A DNA stretch of 64,000 nt, from contig NC_084729.1 of NCBI RefSeq assembly GCF_033807575.1, positions 10,044,001 to 10,108,000 on the forward strand. Direction: 5' to 3'. The DNA is from Cydia pomonella (lineage: Eukaryota > Arthropoda > Insecta > Lepidoptera > Tortricidae). The notes below the pieces were generated by a model, which worked only from the letters and a program-made list of their open reading frames with translations, had not been told where the DNA came from and ran no database searches. Shown here one piece after another: positions 34,418-48,000 of the stretch (the stretch's first letter is position 1; every line of letters begins with the position of its first letter). A program made the position numbers and the translations under genes.

Positions 34418-35147
34418 CTTCTTCTTCTCCCGAGCCTATTTCCCATGTCTCTTGGGGTCGGCCCTCCTAGTCCTAAGGCGCCATTCTGGGCGTTTTTGTG
34501 CAATTTCGGGTTTTAAATCCGTCGTCTTCATGTCCTTGGAAATGGTTCCCATCCAGGTCGTCGGACGGCGACCTGGACCTCTTTTTGGTTCTTCGATTTC
34601 CATGACGACCCTTGTCATGTGCTCTTTATTTCGCCTCATGACATGACCGTACCATCGTAGGCGATTTTCCTGGAGTTTGTCAGTGATACACGCTACTTTA
34701 AAAGTTCCCCTTATGTGCTCGTTCCTGACTCTATCTTTGAGCGTTACACCGCCAGACCACCTTAGCATCTTCATTTCTGTGACATGGAGTTTTTGTTCGT
34801 CAGATTTTCGCGTGGCCCAGCATTCGGATCCATACATTAAAGCTGGTCTTACTGCTCTCTTATATATGTTTCCTTTGACTTCTATAGGCATCTTTACGTC
34901 ACACAGAACTCCTGTTAAAGATCTCCACTTTAACCAAGCAGACGCTTTGCGGTTTTCGATATCTTTGTCAATGGAGGCTGTAGATGTTAGGACAGAGCCT
35001 AGATATTTAAAGTGATCAACTTGCTTTAATGGAGTGTGGTCAAGGTATGGTTGCTGCATTACATTGGTAGGTGATACTTTTCCGGAAAAGTTGCAGTACA
35101 TATATTCAGTTTTGCTTCGACTTACTCGTAACCCTCTGCGCTCCAGT
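34418..35147 (-). mobile_element. 5'-truncated RTE-group LINE with 16-base target duplication
   Basis: The duplication gaatatttctgtttat is exact at 34402-34417 and 35148-35163. The minus strand encodes GLRVSRSKTEYM, FKYLGSVLTS, RPALMYGSECWA, MKMLRWSGGVTLKDRVRNEH and LRWYGHVMRR, then a stop at 34436, the C-terminal region of RTE-group reverse transcriptases. The endonuclease and catalytic core are absent. Confidence 0.9.
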
Positions 35148-35378
35148 GAATATTTCTGTTTATAATATTTGAAATGTAAAAAATGATTCATATGCAAAAA
35201 TATCAAACATTTAACACTTTTGGCAGTTACAGACAAAGTATTTTTTACATTTCAAATATTGTTAACGATGTACTGATCAAGTACTGATATTCCGTCAAAC
35301 GGAAAACGATTATCAGGCCCGATATTGGGACTGATTCGGGCCCGATATCGGGAAGTGTGGATGTAATTGGCGCTTAAA

Positions 35379-36002
35379 AAGCTATAACAGACGGGCGCAC
35401 CGGACGGCGACCTTGGTTCGGTCAGTATATTTCTTTTTCGCTCTTGTTATAGCTGCGTCCTTGACATATATACGACGGAACACTCTAAGGAGCTTTATTT
35501 TATAGATAGTGGTAACTCGTTTTGATTTTATATGTATTGATAAATCTCAAACATCTGTAGACTCCATAACTTGTGCAGCATTTGAACAGTAGTTTGTGAA
35601 GTGGAACGCACCTTCATTCAAAGACAAATATGGCTGCCAATCGTCAATGTCAGTTTGACGTCTAAGTCTAATGCAAAGAGCATATAATCACTACGTTCTA
35701 AGAAACGAGTCTAATGATTGAGCGTCACAGTATAGTCGGTCGTTCAGTTTTGCTGATTCTATTATTTTCCACTGTGATGTTAAGGAAATTACTAGTATAT
35801 TGGGCTTGATCCGGAAAGGTCACAAAAATATATGTAGTTAAATTTATTTTCTCAACATACATTTACAAAAACATCGCTCAACATAATAGTAACCAGACTG
35901 AAATTTATTTGCATTTAGTGGTCTACAGTAAGCTCTTGGTAGAACTTGCGTTTATAATGGGTAACAAACTTCTATAAACCATAATTAAGCTGAAGAACAA
36001 CA
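35379..36002. promoter_or_regulatory. Upstream region of gene E
   Basis: AT-rich non-coding sequence without recognised repeats apart from a fragment near 35675. It presumably holds the promoter and 5' UTR of gene E; no TATA box or initiator can be assigned with confidence. Confidence 0.3.
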
Positions 36003-39000
36003 ATGGATAGCAGTTCAAGAGTGCAATTGGTATCTGAGGATTTGAGCGCGTGCCGCGTCTGTTTGGCCACTAACACTAAGCTGTATAGCATTCCCGATGG
36101 ACTTGAAGACCATCTTATTCAGCTGATGGGTGTGGAGGTAAGTAATCTTCTTTAAAATGAGGTTATTATATAGAAAACCTCAGATTATTGTACTTTAATA
36201 CCTGAAAAAACAGGGAGCTTGAAATGGAGAACCTTTCCCAAATAATAAACCATTCTTTCTTTAAAACTTCTGTATGCATCATTATCATTATCATTATCAT
36301 TTATTTATTGCAGTCATGAAGTTACATAATAAGGTGTTACAATTAATTTAGTCAGTTCATGACACCCTGTTAGGGCACACAATATTAAATTTAACTAAAT
36401 ATCTAATACCTATTAAAACATTTCTACATAATATGTCTCGTGTATATAAAATTCGAATAATAATAATAACATTATAATAGTAAATAAAACATAAAAAAAT
36501 TAAATAACATTCCATATACAAAGTTTGAGCTATTGTAAATGTAGATAAAAATAATAATAATAATTAAAAAAAAAAAAACATACAATAATTCAGTGTCACA
36601 ATAAATATTTTATTTCGCCAGCTTTTCGTCATTTAAAAACTCCTCAATTGAGTAGTAGCATTTGTGGATTAACATGTCTTTTAATTTATTTTTAAATAAT
36701 TTGTCACTTGTTTGCATTTCTTACTTACATGTGTAAGTTCCAATGGTAACCCAATTCAGGTATACAATATACACTTAAAACTAAGTTAAGAAACACATAA
36801 CTAAACTGAATACAACATAATTGACCAAAGCATTAGTGAAGGCAGGGCCGGATTTAGGGGAGGGCAACCGGGTCTACTGCCCCTCCACAGTAGAGAATTC
36901 GGAAAATTTACCATTTTATTTGGAAAAAATTTGGGGCCAGGGGGCCTCCACTCCTTTATTGCCCAAGGCCTCCAGACCTCTAAATCCGGCATTGAGTGAA
37001 GGTCTCTGTTTAAACTCAGGCATTTTGCTTTCATATGCCCTTATGTCCTCTACAGATCACAATTCTTAATTGATTCCTGTTGAATTCTGTGTCCACATTC
37101 TACGATTAAATAAAAAAATTGTCAATCCAGTTCTTGAAAAAATGTTCAAATCAAAAATTTAGTAGAGTTGTGCCCGCTCGGTCTTTAAAAAGAGTGCTCC
37201 GATCTCGGTCTATCGGTCAAAGGAACAAGTTCGCTCTTTTAGTTCCTTTAGTTCAGGAGCAAATCTCGAGATCTGAGGAAAGGAAGGGGCTAGCTAAACC
37301 GATTCGGTCTGTGGCTGCCATTATCTAGTGTGCGAGAGGGACACTGCTATAGACTATTTGTTACTAGGTTCCGACGTACCAACTACTGAACTAAAGGACC
37401 GAGACCGATTACGAGCGCTTAAGATGAACTAGTTCCTTTCAGTCCGTGGTGGGATTTCATTTCATTAAGTTCTCGGTCCTGACCGACTTAAGCCTAGCTA
37501 ATAGTGTCTATGGGGCTTAAGACCATTGTGAGTTCACTCTGATAGAGACTAAACAAAGTATTTGTCTCTTTTACATTTTCTAAGCGTAATGTGAGGTCTA
37601 CAGCTCACAGAGCCACTAGTTTAGTATCTAGCATAACTGTCTTCGTTCTTCAGAAGAGAGCAATCAGATCTATTTACAACATGCCACATGGCTTCTGAGA
37701 AAACGATTCAAGGAAATAGATATTCTCACAGTAGCTTCACAATACATATACATACTAGTTGTGATTATGTATATTCATAAGAATATAAAGTCCTTTAAGA
37801 AACTTTAATATTTACATCAATAAATTGCTCTGATAATTAGCTTGAGATAATTATATGTAATACTGTCTTACTATTCATAAGTGCTTGTTGCTAGGCCTAC
37901 ATGAATAAAGTATATTTGAACTACACTGAACTGTCTGATATCCATACTTATAATACACGAAATAAACATAAGTTAGTAGTCTCCAAGTTTCGTCTACAGA
38001 AAGTTAAAAAATTGTTTATGGGAAACTGTGTAACAATTTATAACAAAACTTATTAGTACTCTGACATTGGGGACATTTGACATTCCCAGATTTAATGTAT
38101 TTTTAACCATAGAGACTATACATCTCTGTTGTATTGTAGTTATTATTTATTTTAAGGTTATTATAATGTACGGTTTACCCAGGTATTGGCTGTTGTATTT
38201 ATAGATGTTTTTATGTATTTTTCATGGCACTATATGATGTTAATATGAATGTTGTATTGACTTGTAAAAGAGCCCTTGAGGCCTACTTGCAGAATAAATC
38301 TTTGAATTTTGAATGCTTTTGAATAAAATTGAAAAAAGAGCTAATAGATGTTTATGTTACAATGAATTATTAAAGTGTAAAATGAGTACAAAGAAGGTAA
38401 AATACATATTATAATGTTCCGTAAGTAGCAGGCAAGCAGTTATAATAATGATCTATGGTCTTCAAGACAGCATTATTTTTTAATAGCCAACACGTATATG
38501 TAAAATCTTTGGTAATCATAAATATCAAACCAAAACTGTTCAGTGCACATCTAAACTTTTAACAAATCATTAAAAAAATTGGGGTTGGCCGGAAGTATTT
38601 TACAGATGGCACCAACATAGCCTGCCCTGGCAATCCCTAAAATTATTGTTTTTTTTTTTTGGAATTTTGTGTCCTGTATTTTGGCCTTTTAACCCAAATA
38701 TCATAGAACAAAACTAGAGACAGCTAGAGGGCCGGTGAGTAAGGTTGCCAGAGCTCAACGAGGGTGGGAGGGGGTTAGGGTCGGCAACGCGCATGTAACT
38801 CCTCTGGAGTTGCAGGCGTACATAGGCTACGGATACTGCTTACCATCAGGCAGGCCGTATGCTTGTTTGCCACCGACGTAGTATAAAAAAAAAAAAATTA
38901 TGGCGCCATCTATGCAAACCTTTGACAGGTGCCAACCACATTAGTATAGAGGTGGGCTGGTAACCCAGAGTGGGAATTTTTGTTTTTTTTTAGTACTCAG

Positions 39001-42000
39001 ATGATGATGGGTTGCCGCAGCATCTGTGTCCATATTGCCGGGCGCAGGTTCTAAGATTTGCTGATCTCCGCGCCCGCTGCCATCGCTCACAGGCCCTGCT
39101 TAGGGATATGTTGAAACGCCTGACTTTTGTAAGTAACATATTTTGGGAGACTTCCAGATCCAATAATTTGACTGGATTTATGAACCATTTTTGACAAGTG
39201 CAAAGTGCAGGCAACTGCTGAACGGTGCCATATATTTTTACAAGCTTTTATTTAACTTGCCCTGTTAGTATGTACGGGACAAATCTTGCAAGTTAAATTT
39301 TACCCACTTCCCGGTTTCCGATGAAGCTGAAAATTTGCATACATATGTAAGTCAGGTGACAATGCAATATTATGGTACCATCAAGCTGATCTGATGATGG
39401 AGACAGGAGGTAGCCATAGGAGCTCTGTGATAAAACAACGCAACCTAATCATGTTTGGGGTTTTTAGAATTGTCTCAATGAGTATTAGTTGCCTGTGGAA
39501 AAAAAGTACAGTCAGCGATAAAAGCTTGTATCAAAATAGAAATCTTTGCCAAAAACGTATTCTAGCATTTAGTTTATTTTGTCTATAGTCGTACACAAAA
39601 TTGTACGGGAGGTACTGAAGGTACTCTGTCCCTGTTAGGCATTTACTGATGGTTTTGCTGTTGTTGTAAGAATAAAAAAAGTAGTTTTATTTCCATGACT
39701 TCCGTGTAGTACCTATATACATAATGATACAAAATTCTTGTACTATATTTCAGCTTTCCACAGATGACTTACTCTTAATAGACAGAAATCATCACAAACT
39801 AGCTCTAAACTTGATGACACTTAGCGTTTACACATTCAGCTCACTTGAAAAAAAGACTAACACTAAACCTGAAGAAATATGCGAAGACTCATTTGATGAC
39901 AGGGAGGAATTGCCTGAAACAGAAATAGAAATTAAAGATGAACCTACAGATCCTTTAAATAACTTTACAAATAATATTGAAGAGACAATGAACCTAAATA
40001 ACAGTAATAACCTAGATACACCTAAACAATTAGTCGTAGAAATAGATGGTTTAAACTTAGGTCAAATCTCCGTTAAAAACTTAGAAACAGTCAAAGAAAC
40101 CAAAAAGAAATCCAAAAAGCAGGACAAAGAAGTGAAAACTAAAAGGATATCAAACCTACTCCGTTTTGTCGCCGGGAAAAAGAGAAATGCGAAGCCGTTG
40201 ACAAAATGGCAACTGCAACTGCGAAGAGCGGAGAATAACTTTTTGCCGAACTTTGATCACGCTGAGTTTGAGTCGAAGCATGATTGTAAGTTGAAGATAC
40301 TGACGATGGAAGAGCAGCTGCAGGAGATAGAGGAACGGAAGCAGAGCAGTAATTACTTGAATTTGGATTATAAGTGTGAGCAGTGCGGGCGCGGGTTTGA
40401 GTTTGAGCAGCCGTTTAAGAATCATATGGCGAAGCATGACCCGGTAAGCATAGGTCTTAGCTGAATATGCATCTTGGTTATCACCAGCCTATTTGCTCCA
40501 TTGCTCCCCACTGTATATGACACACCTTGGGCAGTAAAGTAATAAATGCCTCAGATGACATGTAATTGACAAACATGGCTTTCTCCCCGAGGTTTGTATA
40601 CTATTTTCTGTTCGACGAAATAGGAATGTTCACTTCAACAACTTCGTTAAGCGCAGCAGGCCAAAAATTTACGGTTTCCGCACGGAGAACAGGAAAGAGT
40701 ATTTATATTGTATTTTAGTGATGGTCTACTTTAAGTTAGTATACATACGTGTATCAACAATAACACAATATATATACGATATATATAATAATAATAACTT
40801 TAGGGAAATTATGAAAACACCATTACAAAATTGAATGTTCTGACTTCTGAATAACCTTAAAATATTTTTGTAGAACATCGGTCCGTTCGAGTGCGACGTG
40901 TGCCACATATACTTCCGCACGCAGTACTTGCGGCACCGCCACCTCGACTACCACAAGATGATGTTCCGCTGCAACCTGTGCGGGTTCGTCACCCGCGCCA
41001 AGTAAGGACCGACTGTAGCATGCCACATGTAGCATGCACCTCGTGCCACATATACTTCCGCACGCAGTACCGACGGCACCGCCACCTCTATTACTACAAG
41101 ATGAGCCAAGAAAACATTCCAACTTTTTTCTTTCTTTTTCTTTTCATTATGTTACTCTCTGTTGGGGAGTAGGACTTGAATCATATACATATTCCACTGA
41201 CTTCGTTCTTGGGTAATGAGGGTTAACGCGTTAATTTTGCCGCTAGGGGCGCTAGTGTAGACGGAGGTTTTTTAAAATGTCAAATGTATAAATTTTTACC
41301 ACATAAACCATAATTATTTATAAGCATTTTTATCGCGAAATTTTACTCCTTATTCACAATTGTGGTAAATCTTTTTTCTATTTTTGATTATTCATTGTAA
41401 ACATTACATAATTATAGTTCAATAAATGTTAGCGGTTTCAAGTGCCAACTAAAATACATGCAACATTAAACAGATTTAAAAAAACGACAAATTTAGACGT
41501 TAAAATACTTATGTTAACGTATTAATTTATTTCTAATAAGCGTCGCAGAATTTTGAGAGTTGTTTTTCTGGACCACCATCTACAGTGGCGCCAGCTGGTG
41601 AGCACAAACGGTAGGCCTCATTCCTGGGCCTTCATTCTAGTCTTTTGTACCGATTTCTCTAGTTTCCTATGATGCTCGATGATAAGAGTCAATTTAGATT
41701 AGAAAAAAAATAGTGCTATCCGAGTTCTATATGTATAATTCCGTGTCTTTGTCTATACTCTGTATCTTTACGTATTTAAATAAAAGTAAACAAAATCTAC
41801 CCACAAATGGCTCCTTAATCCAGTTGAGGGTAGATGAAAACGTTACACGATCAAATCATGTAGGTTAAAGTCAGGTTGTTCAGTGACAGATCCAGGCGGT
41901 TTTGTATTTGGTTGGTTAACCAATAAATGTTACAACTACCCGAAAATGTAGAAATTGTTTGTTTACTTTTATTTAAAAACCTAAAGATACAGAGTATAAA

Positions 42001-45000
42001 TATAGACTGAAACGTGTTGTGTGTTCGCAGACATTTGGCTCGGAACCACTACCTCATGCACACCGGGAAGGTGTTCAAATGCAAGCAATGTGATGCTACT
42101 TTCACGTAAGTATCATGTTTAAAACAAGTAACATACTTACTTACTTACTTACTCCGTTGGCTCAGCGACCCACAATGAGACTTGGCCTCCGACACAAGAC
42201 AGCGCCACTTTTCTCGGTCCTGTGCGACCTCTCGCCAATAGGGTTGTTTCCATCTACAAATCTTAGGGCAGAATTGTATCCCAATAAATTCTTTTGAATT
42301 ATAAGAACATGTTAAACTACTTTTAGGGGACCTGTAATGACCATATTTTTGTAAATATTGCATTTAAAATATCTTTTGGCACACGTCACGTGACCAAATT
42401 CGAAACGTCATTGAAGATTCTGATGACGTCACAACTCTCGGATTGACACTATTGACAGTTAGGCGATAAACAACAAAGGACAAATGTCAGTGGACAGTTC
42501 GTATCTTCTACGTGTGTATTTAGTTATGTGTCAAACCGTAAACTGTGACGTCACACAATTTTCAAAGAGCGTTTCGGGTGCGAAAGCATCTGTCAAAATA
42601 TATTTTGTTAATTTAACATATTTAAAGCAGTTTTTAGTATAAAAGTTGAATTTCAGGGCAACTTTTAGTTAATATAGAACATAATACAAGCGTTTCAAAA
42701 AATTGGAAACAACCCTATTGTCGACTCGAAGCTCGCGCAGCTCCGCCTCCACCATGTCGCTCCAGCGATCCCTGGGGCGTCCGACACGACGTCCTCCTGC
42801 TAGGCGACCCAGCTACGCTCTTTTTACGTTCCGATCTTCGTCCATTCTCTCAAGGTGGCCTAACCAACGGAGTCTGTGGGCTTTACTTTCTCCCATGATG
42901 TTAGGTTCAGCCACTAGGTCTTCAATCTCACGGTTCTTAAGGACTGTCCAACTTCCATCCGGTCTTCGTTTGGGGCCCAGTATTTTACGGAGTAACAACA
43001 AAACAAGTAACATACGAATAAAAATTAATATTATAGGACATTATTACACAAATTGACTAAGTCCCACAGTAAGCTCAATAAGGCTTGTGTTGTAGGAACC
43101 TAGACAACGATATATATAATATTATAGTTATAAATACTTAAATACATAGAAATCACCCATGACTTTAAACAAATATCCGTGTTCATCACACAAATGTAAA
43201 TATGGCGAAGTTTATTTGGATTTTCTTCAGAATACTTTACCAGATCTGTTAGAAGACGTGCCACTGAACATTTACAGGGAAATGTGGTTCCAGCAAGATG
43301 GCTGCCCAGCGCATTATGCCCGTTTGGTAAGAGAACATCTTGATGAAGAATGCCCGCTCAGGTGGATAGGGCGCGCTGGGACAATTTTGTGGCCACCCCG
43401 TTCGCCTGATTTAAATCCCCTGGATTTTTTTACTGGGGAGCGGTCAAAGAGAAAGTTTACACAAAAACAATAGAGAATTTAGCCGAGCTGCGGGAAAGAA
43501 TAACGGAAGCGGTTGAATTTGTAAATAGGGGAAGATTTGCCCGGAAAATAACCAGATCTTTTTTAAGAAGATGTCGTGCGGGCATTGCCGTCGAAGGGAA
43601 GCAGTTTGAACATTTACTATTGTAAAAAATAAATTTAAATCTGATATTTTGTTTTATTTCATTTTTCTAAGATGGGAAAACTGATCCTGACTTAAAGTTT
43701 ATTTATTTATTTATTATCATAACGTACTGACTTGTTTGTGTGAGCGTCTGCGGTTGCACAACAGAATAATAACACTGCTGTCTCACTCGCACTCGTCGGT
43801 TATTTTATCTATCCGTTTCATCTTTGATAAGGGTGGCGTCGCTCTCTGTCTCGCTCACACTTCGTAAAATGACTTTCTCCGTCTCTTTCGACCTTGAAAC
43901 GAAGTTTAGCAAAGCTTTAAGTAAGCCAAAATCATTTTAAGGTAGTATGAAAATTATGGTCAAAACTGGAGTTCTTTACAAAAAAAAAAACTTGACCAAT
44001 TATTGAAAACGTATTCTAGCAAGTGTTATACCATTTTTGAATCCTTATTAAACGCGCCAATTTTAACGTTACTTGCCAAACTAGCGTAGTACATTTTTTT
44101 TCAGTACAGTCAGTTAAAGTTAGGCGAAACAGTAAATTTGAATAATTTGATTTCGTAAAAGTTTAATTTCCTTCCAAGTAGGAGGAGTTGGTTTTCAGTT
44201 TTAGGCAAAAATCTACAGAAGCATTATTTCTATGATCCATTCACGGCTTGACGTCGATTTCTGGGACATCCTGTATATGCTCTTACCAGGATTTGAACCC
44301 GGGTCCATCAGCTTCGTAGGCAGGGTCACTACTCACTAGGCCAGACCGGTCGTCAAATATATACCTTCTATTTATCAAATATGTATACATTGATAGTATA
44401 AGATATCCCATCAAAAACATTTTCATGTGAAATGTTGCCAAGACAAAACCATAAGGCTCGCACTGTCAAAAAGTTATCAGATCTCTTGTAGAGCTAAACT
44501 TCTAACTCTACAAGCCCTAACTTCACAAACTCTTCATGTTAGTCAAAATATGCGGGTTGGCCACTTCGCTACCGTCACATGGGCGTGAGGTAAAAAATGT
44601 GAATGTTCATTATTTTTTATTAATTTTAGTATACGATTGTTCTTGTAGTAACGAAATTTCTTGTAATACAAGTTCCAATAGCCAAACTATGCTATTGAAT
44701 TTTTTTATGGTTAATAAGTCCACTATTGACATTATATCCCGAGAATTTTGTATAATCCAAACCCAAGTTATGAGGTTTAAAAAAAACGACGAAGCGCTTC
44801 AAGAAAAGGTAGCTAAGCAACGCTTTGCTCGTCCTGGCGGGGGCAATGCCGTGCCCCAGATATATGTGTAAAGTCTAAGCCAAAAATGATGGATTAAGAC
44901 AAACGGGACCCGGGTACGTCCTTAAACTACGTCAAGTAGATATAGACCCCCGGATAGAGATACGCGGCCGGCAACCCCGTTTCTCGCCGAGATTTGTATA

Positions 45001-48000
45001 GTGCTTTTCTCAAACTTGCAATTAAAACAAAAAATGTAGTCAATTTGTTTTGAGGCGACCTACTCGGCTCGCCACTCTACCAGCGGTGCCTTACGCGCGT
45101 AAGTCCGCGCGCCTGCGCGATGCGCCACCGCCGTTGCTTAGCAACGAATATGCACAACAACGGTGATTTGTTGTGCATATTCATTGCTAAGCAACGGTAG
45201 CGTACCTATATTTGTTGATGGTTGAATGCCAAGACGTTGTGTGACAATTTGACGTTAAAAAACAAAAGAATGTAAGGCAGTATGAAATTCCTTTACATAT
45301 CATCTTCACTTATCGCACCTGATATGTAGTATTTCCGGACCTAATTTGACGTAAGTCATGTCATCATTTCATAGCAAGTTTGAGAAAAATACAATTACAA
45401 ATATGGAATCAATGATATATTAGATACTTTTATCAGAGATGTATACATTCTCTAAATGTCGAATTACACAAAAAAAAAAACTATGATAAAAAAATACTAA
45501 CAACTTCTTCTTCTTCCTTCCCTTATCCCACCTATGTGGGGTCGGGTCTCCTTGTCAATTTGCGCCAGAGTGGTCGGTTCTGGGTTGTCTGTTCTTCGAT
45601 GTTCAGGTTCTTCAGGTCGTTTCTAATATTGGACCACCATGTGGATTTTGGCCTGCCACTTCCTCTAGGGCGTTCGGGAAGGCTTAGCGCAATGTTTACT
45701 ATATGGTCATTTCCTCTTCTTCGAGTGTGGCCGTACCATCGTAGACGAGATTCAAGGAGTTTGTCTTGAATTGGAGCCACTTTGAAACTTCCGCGAACGT
45801 ACTCGTTTCTTATCCGGTCTAGTCTTGTGACACCACCAGCCCAGCGTAGCATCTTCATCTCATTTACGTGAAGGGTTTGCTCGTGGTATTTCTTTATGGC
45901 CCAGCACTCAGAGCCATATAGCATGGCAGGTCTCACGGCCGTTTTATACACCTTTCCTTTCGCTTTAATGGGCATACGGTTGTCACATAGAACCCCTGAT
46001 AAGCTTCGCCATTTGACCCATGCCGCTTGTGTTCTGTGGGAGACGTCTGCATCTATATTGGCATCGGATGAGATGACAGATCCTAGGTATTTAAACTTTG
46101 TTACCTTAGGTACAGGATGTTCTCCGATGCACACGTCTCTGTCGTCTTGGACTTCGGTAGAAAATTTGCATTGCATGTACTCGGTTTTGCTCCTGCTAAT
46201 CTTGAGGCCATTTTGTTCCAATGCCTTAGTCCAGGATGTAAGTTGGGTCTGCATGTCTTCAGCTGACTTGGTTAAGAGTACTACGTCGTCCGCGTATAGC
46301 ATACACCATGGCACCGGCAGTTGTATATCCTTGGTTAAATAATCTATTACTAAATTAAACAGTAAAGGGCTTAAAGTGGATCCCTGATGAACACCAACTT
46401 GGACTTCGAACGGTTCGCTAAGGCCAGCTGGGCTTTTGACTCGAGTTGTGCAGTTGTGATACATGTCCCTGATTATGCTGATATATTTTTCGGGAATGTT
46501 TTGCGCCCTGATCGCTTGCCACACTAATTTTCGGGGAACTCTGTCAAAGGCCTTTTCTAAATCAATAAAGACAACATGCAGGTTCTCTTTATTTGCTCTG
46601 TGTTTTTCCATAACGATTCGCAATGCGTGAATAGCATCTGAAGTCGACTTATTTGCTGTGAAGCCAAATTGATTTTCAGATAGTGTTATTTGGTCTAGTA
46701 TACGTCTACTTATAATTCGCTCCCAAATTTTGAGGGTGTGTGATGTTAATTTGATTCCTCTGTAATTTGCACATTCGCTAACATCTCCTTTATTTTTGAA
46801 AAAAGGTGCCAAGTAACTATTTCGCCAGGAATTAGGAATACTACCAGTTGAGAGAATAAGGTTGAATAATTTCGTTAGCCAGTTAATTCCAATATTACCC
46901 AGCATTTTCCAGATTTCGGCCGGGGTTTCATCGGGGCCAACTGCTTTCCTATTCTTCATCTTTCTTACTGCGAGTATCACTTCATACTAGCTAAAAAAAT
47001 ACTAACAACAAATACTAATATTCTTTAGAGATGGAAAAGTCTCTAAGTGTCAGAGATAAAATATAATTAAAAAAAACGATCATTAAATTATCCATAGAGA
47101 TGTAAAGGGTCCCCAAGTTTTGAATTCTTATACAAATAATTAAAAGAGAAGAAATCCGATTATGACATTCGTGAGGGATTGTAAACTATGCCAATAAGTA
47201 TTTTTGACCGTTTATACGTAATTCTGATTAGTAGCAAATTTGCAGTAAAAGCACCTCTTACTACGGCCACGTGCGCCTCAACCACCCTTCCAAAGACCAC
47301 GTGTGCGGGATCTGCGGGGACTCCTTCATCGGAGCCCTGGGGCTGCGCCACCACCACGCCAAGGCGCACAAAGAGGTAATTATTGAGATAACACAGAGCA
47401 AATATTTTTAAGTCAAAAGTAACTCTTATCCGTTAATTATTCCTGCTTAAATTGCTGTTTTATATTATTTTAAACCAATTAATCAAGGGAAAATGGCCTT
47501 AAAAGGTTTGTTGAAGTTGGCACGATAGAAAAAAAACCGGCCAAGTGCGAGTCGGACTCGCGCACGAAGGGTTCCGTACCATTACGCAAAAAACGGCAAA
47601 AAAATCACGATTGTTGTATCCCATACAACCTCCGCCTCCTTAAATATTTATTTTATTGTTATTTTTTTTTGTATTTGTATACATCATCTGTGATGTATTT
47701 ATGTTGCATATATAAATTTCAACTGTCTTACTATCATGGTTCACGAGATATACCCTGGTGACAGACGGACAGACAGACAGACGGACAGCGGAGTCGGGAC
47801 AGCATATTTTTTTAGTATAACATAGCTAGTGATGTAACCGAAAAATCTAACGGACAAAATTTTAAACATAACACTAATACTCTATCATCGTTTGTCCCTT
47901 TCCGACGTATTGGTATGATGGAAAGGGACACATGATGATCAGCGGCATCGTAACTTTCACGTTTATGAATAAGGGGGTTAATGTTTAATAATTTAATGTT

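Larger units (their letters stand above)
33985..35378. mobile_element. Family P MITE pair interrupted by a LINE and another MITE
   Basis: The first copy occupies 33985-34185. The second begins after 34310 (gggctcgatatcgggaagtg) and resumes at 35148, ending at gtggatgtaattggcgctta. Insertions between are the MITE at 34190-34308 and the RTE-type LINE at 34418-35147. Confidence 0.75.

Noticed and set aside
40823..41122. 99-codon minus-strand ORF
   Set aside because: Shadow of exon 4 and its decayed duplicate.
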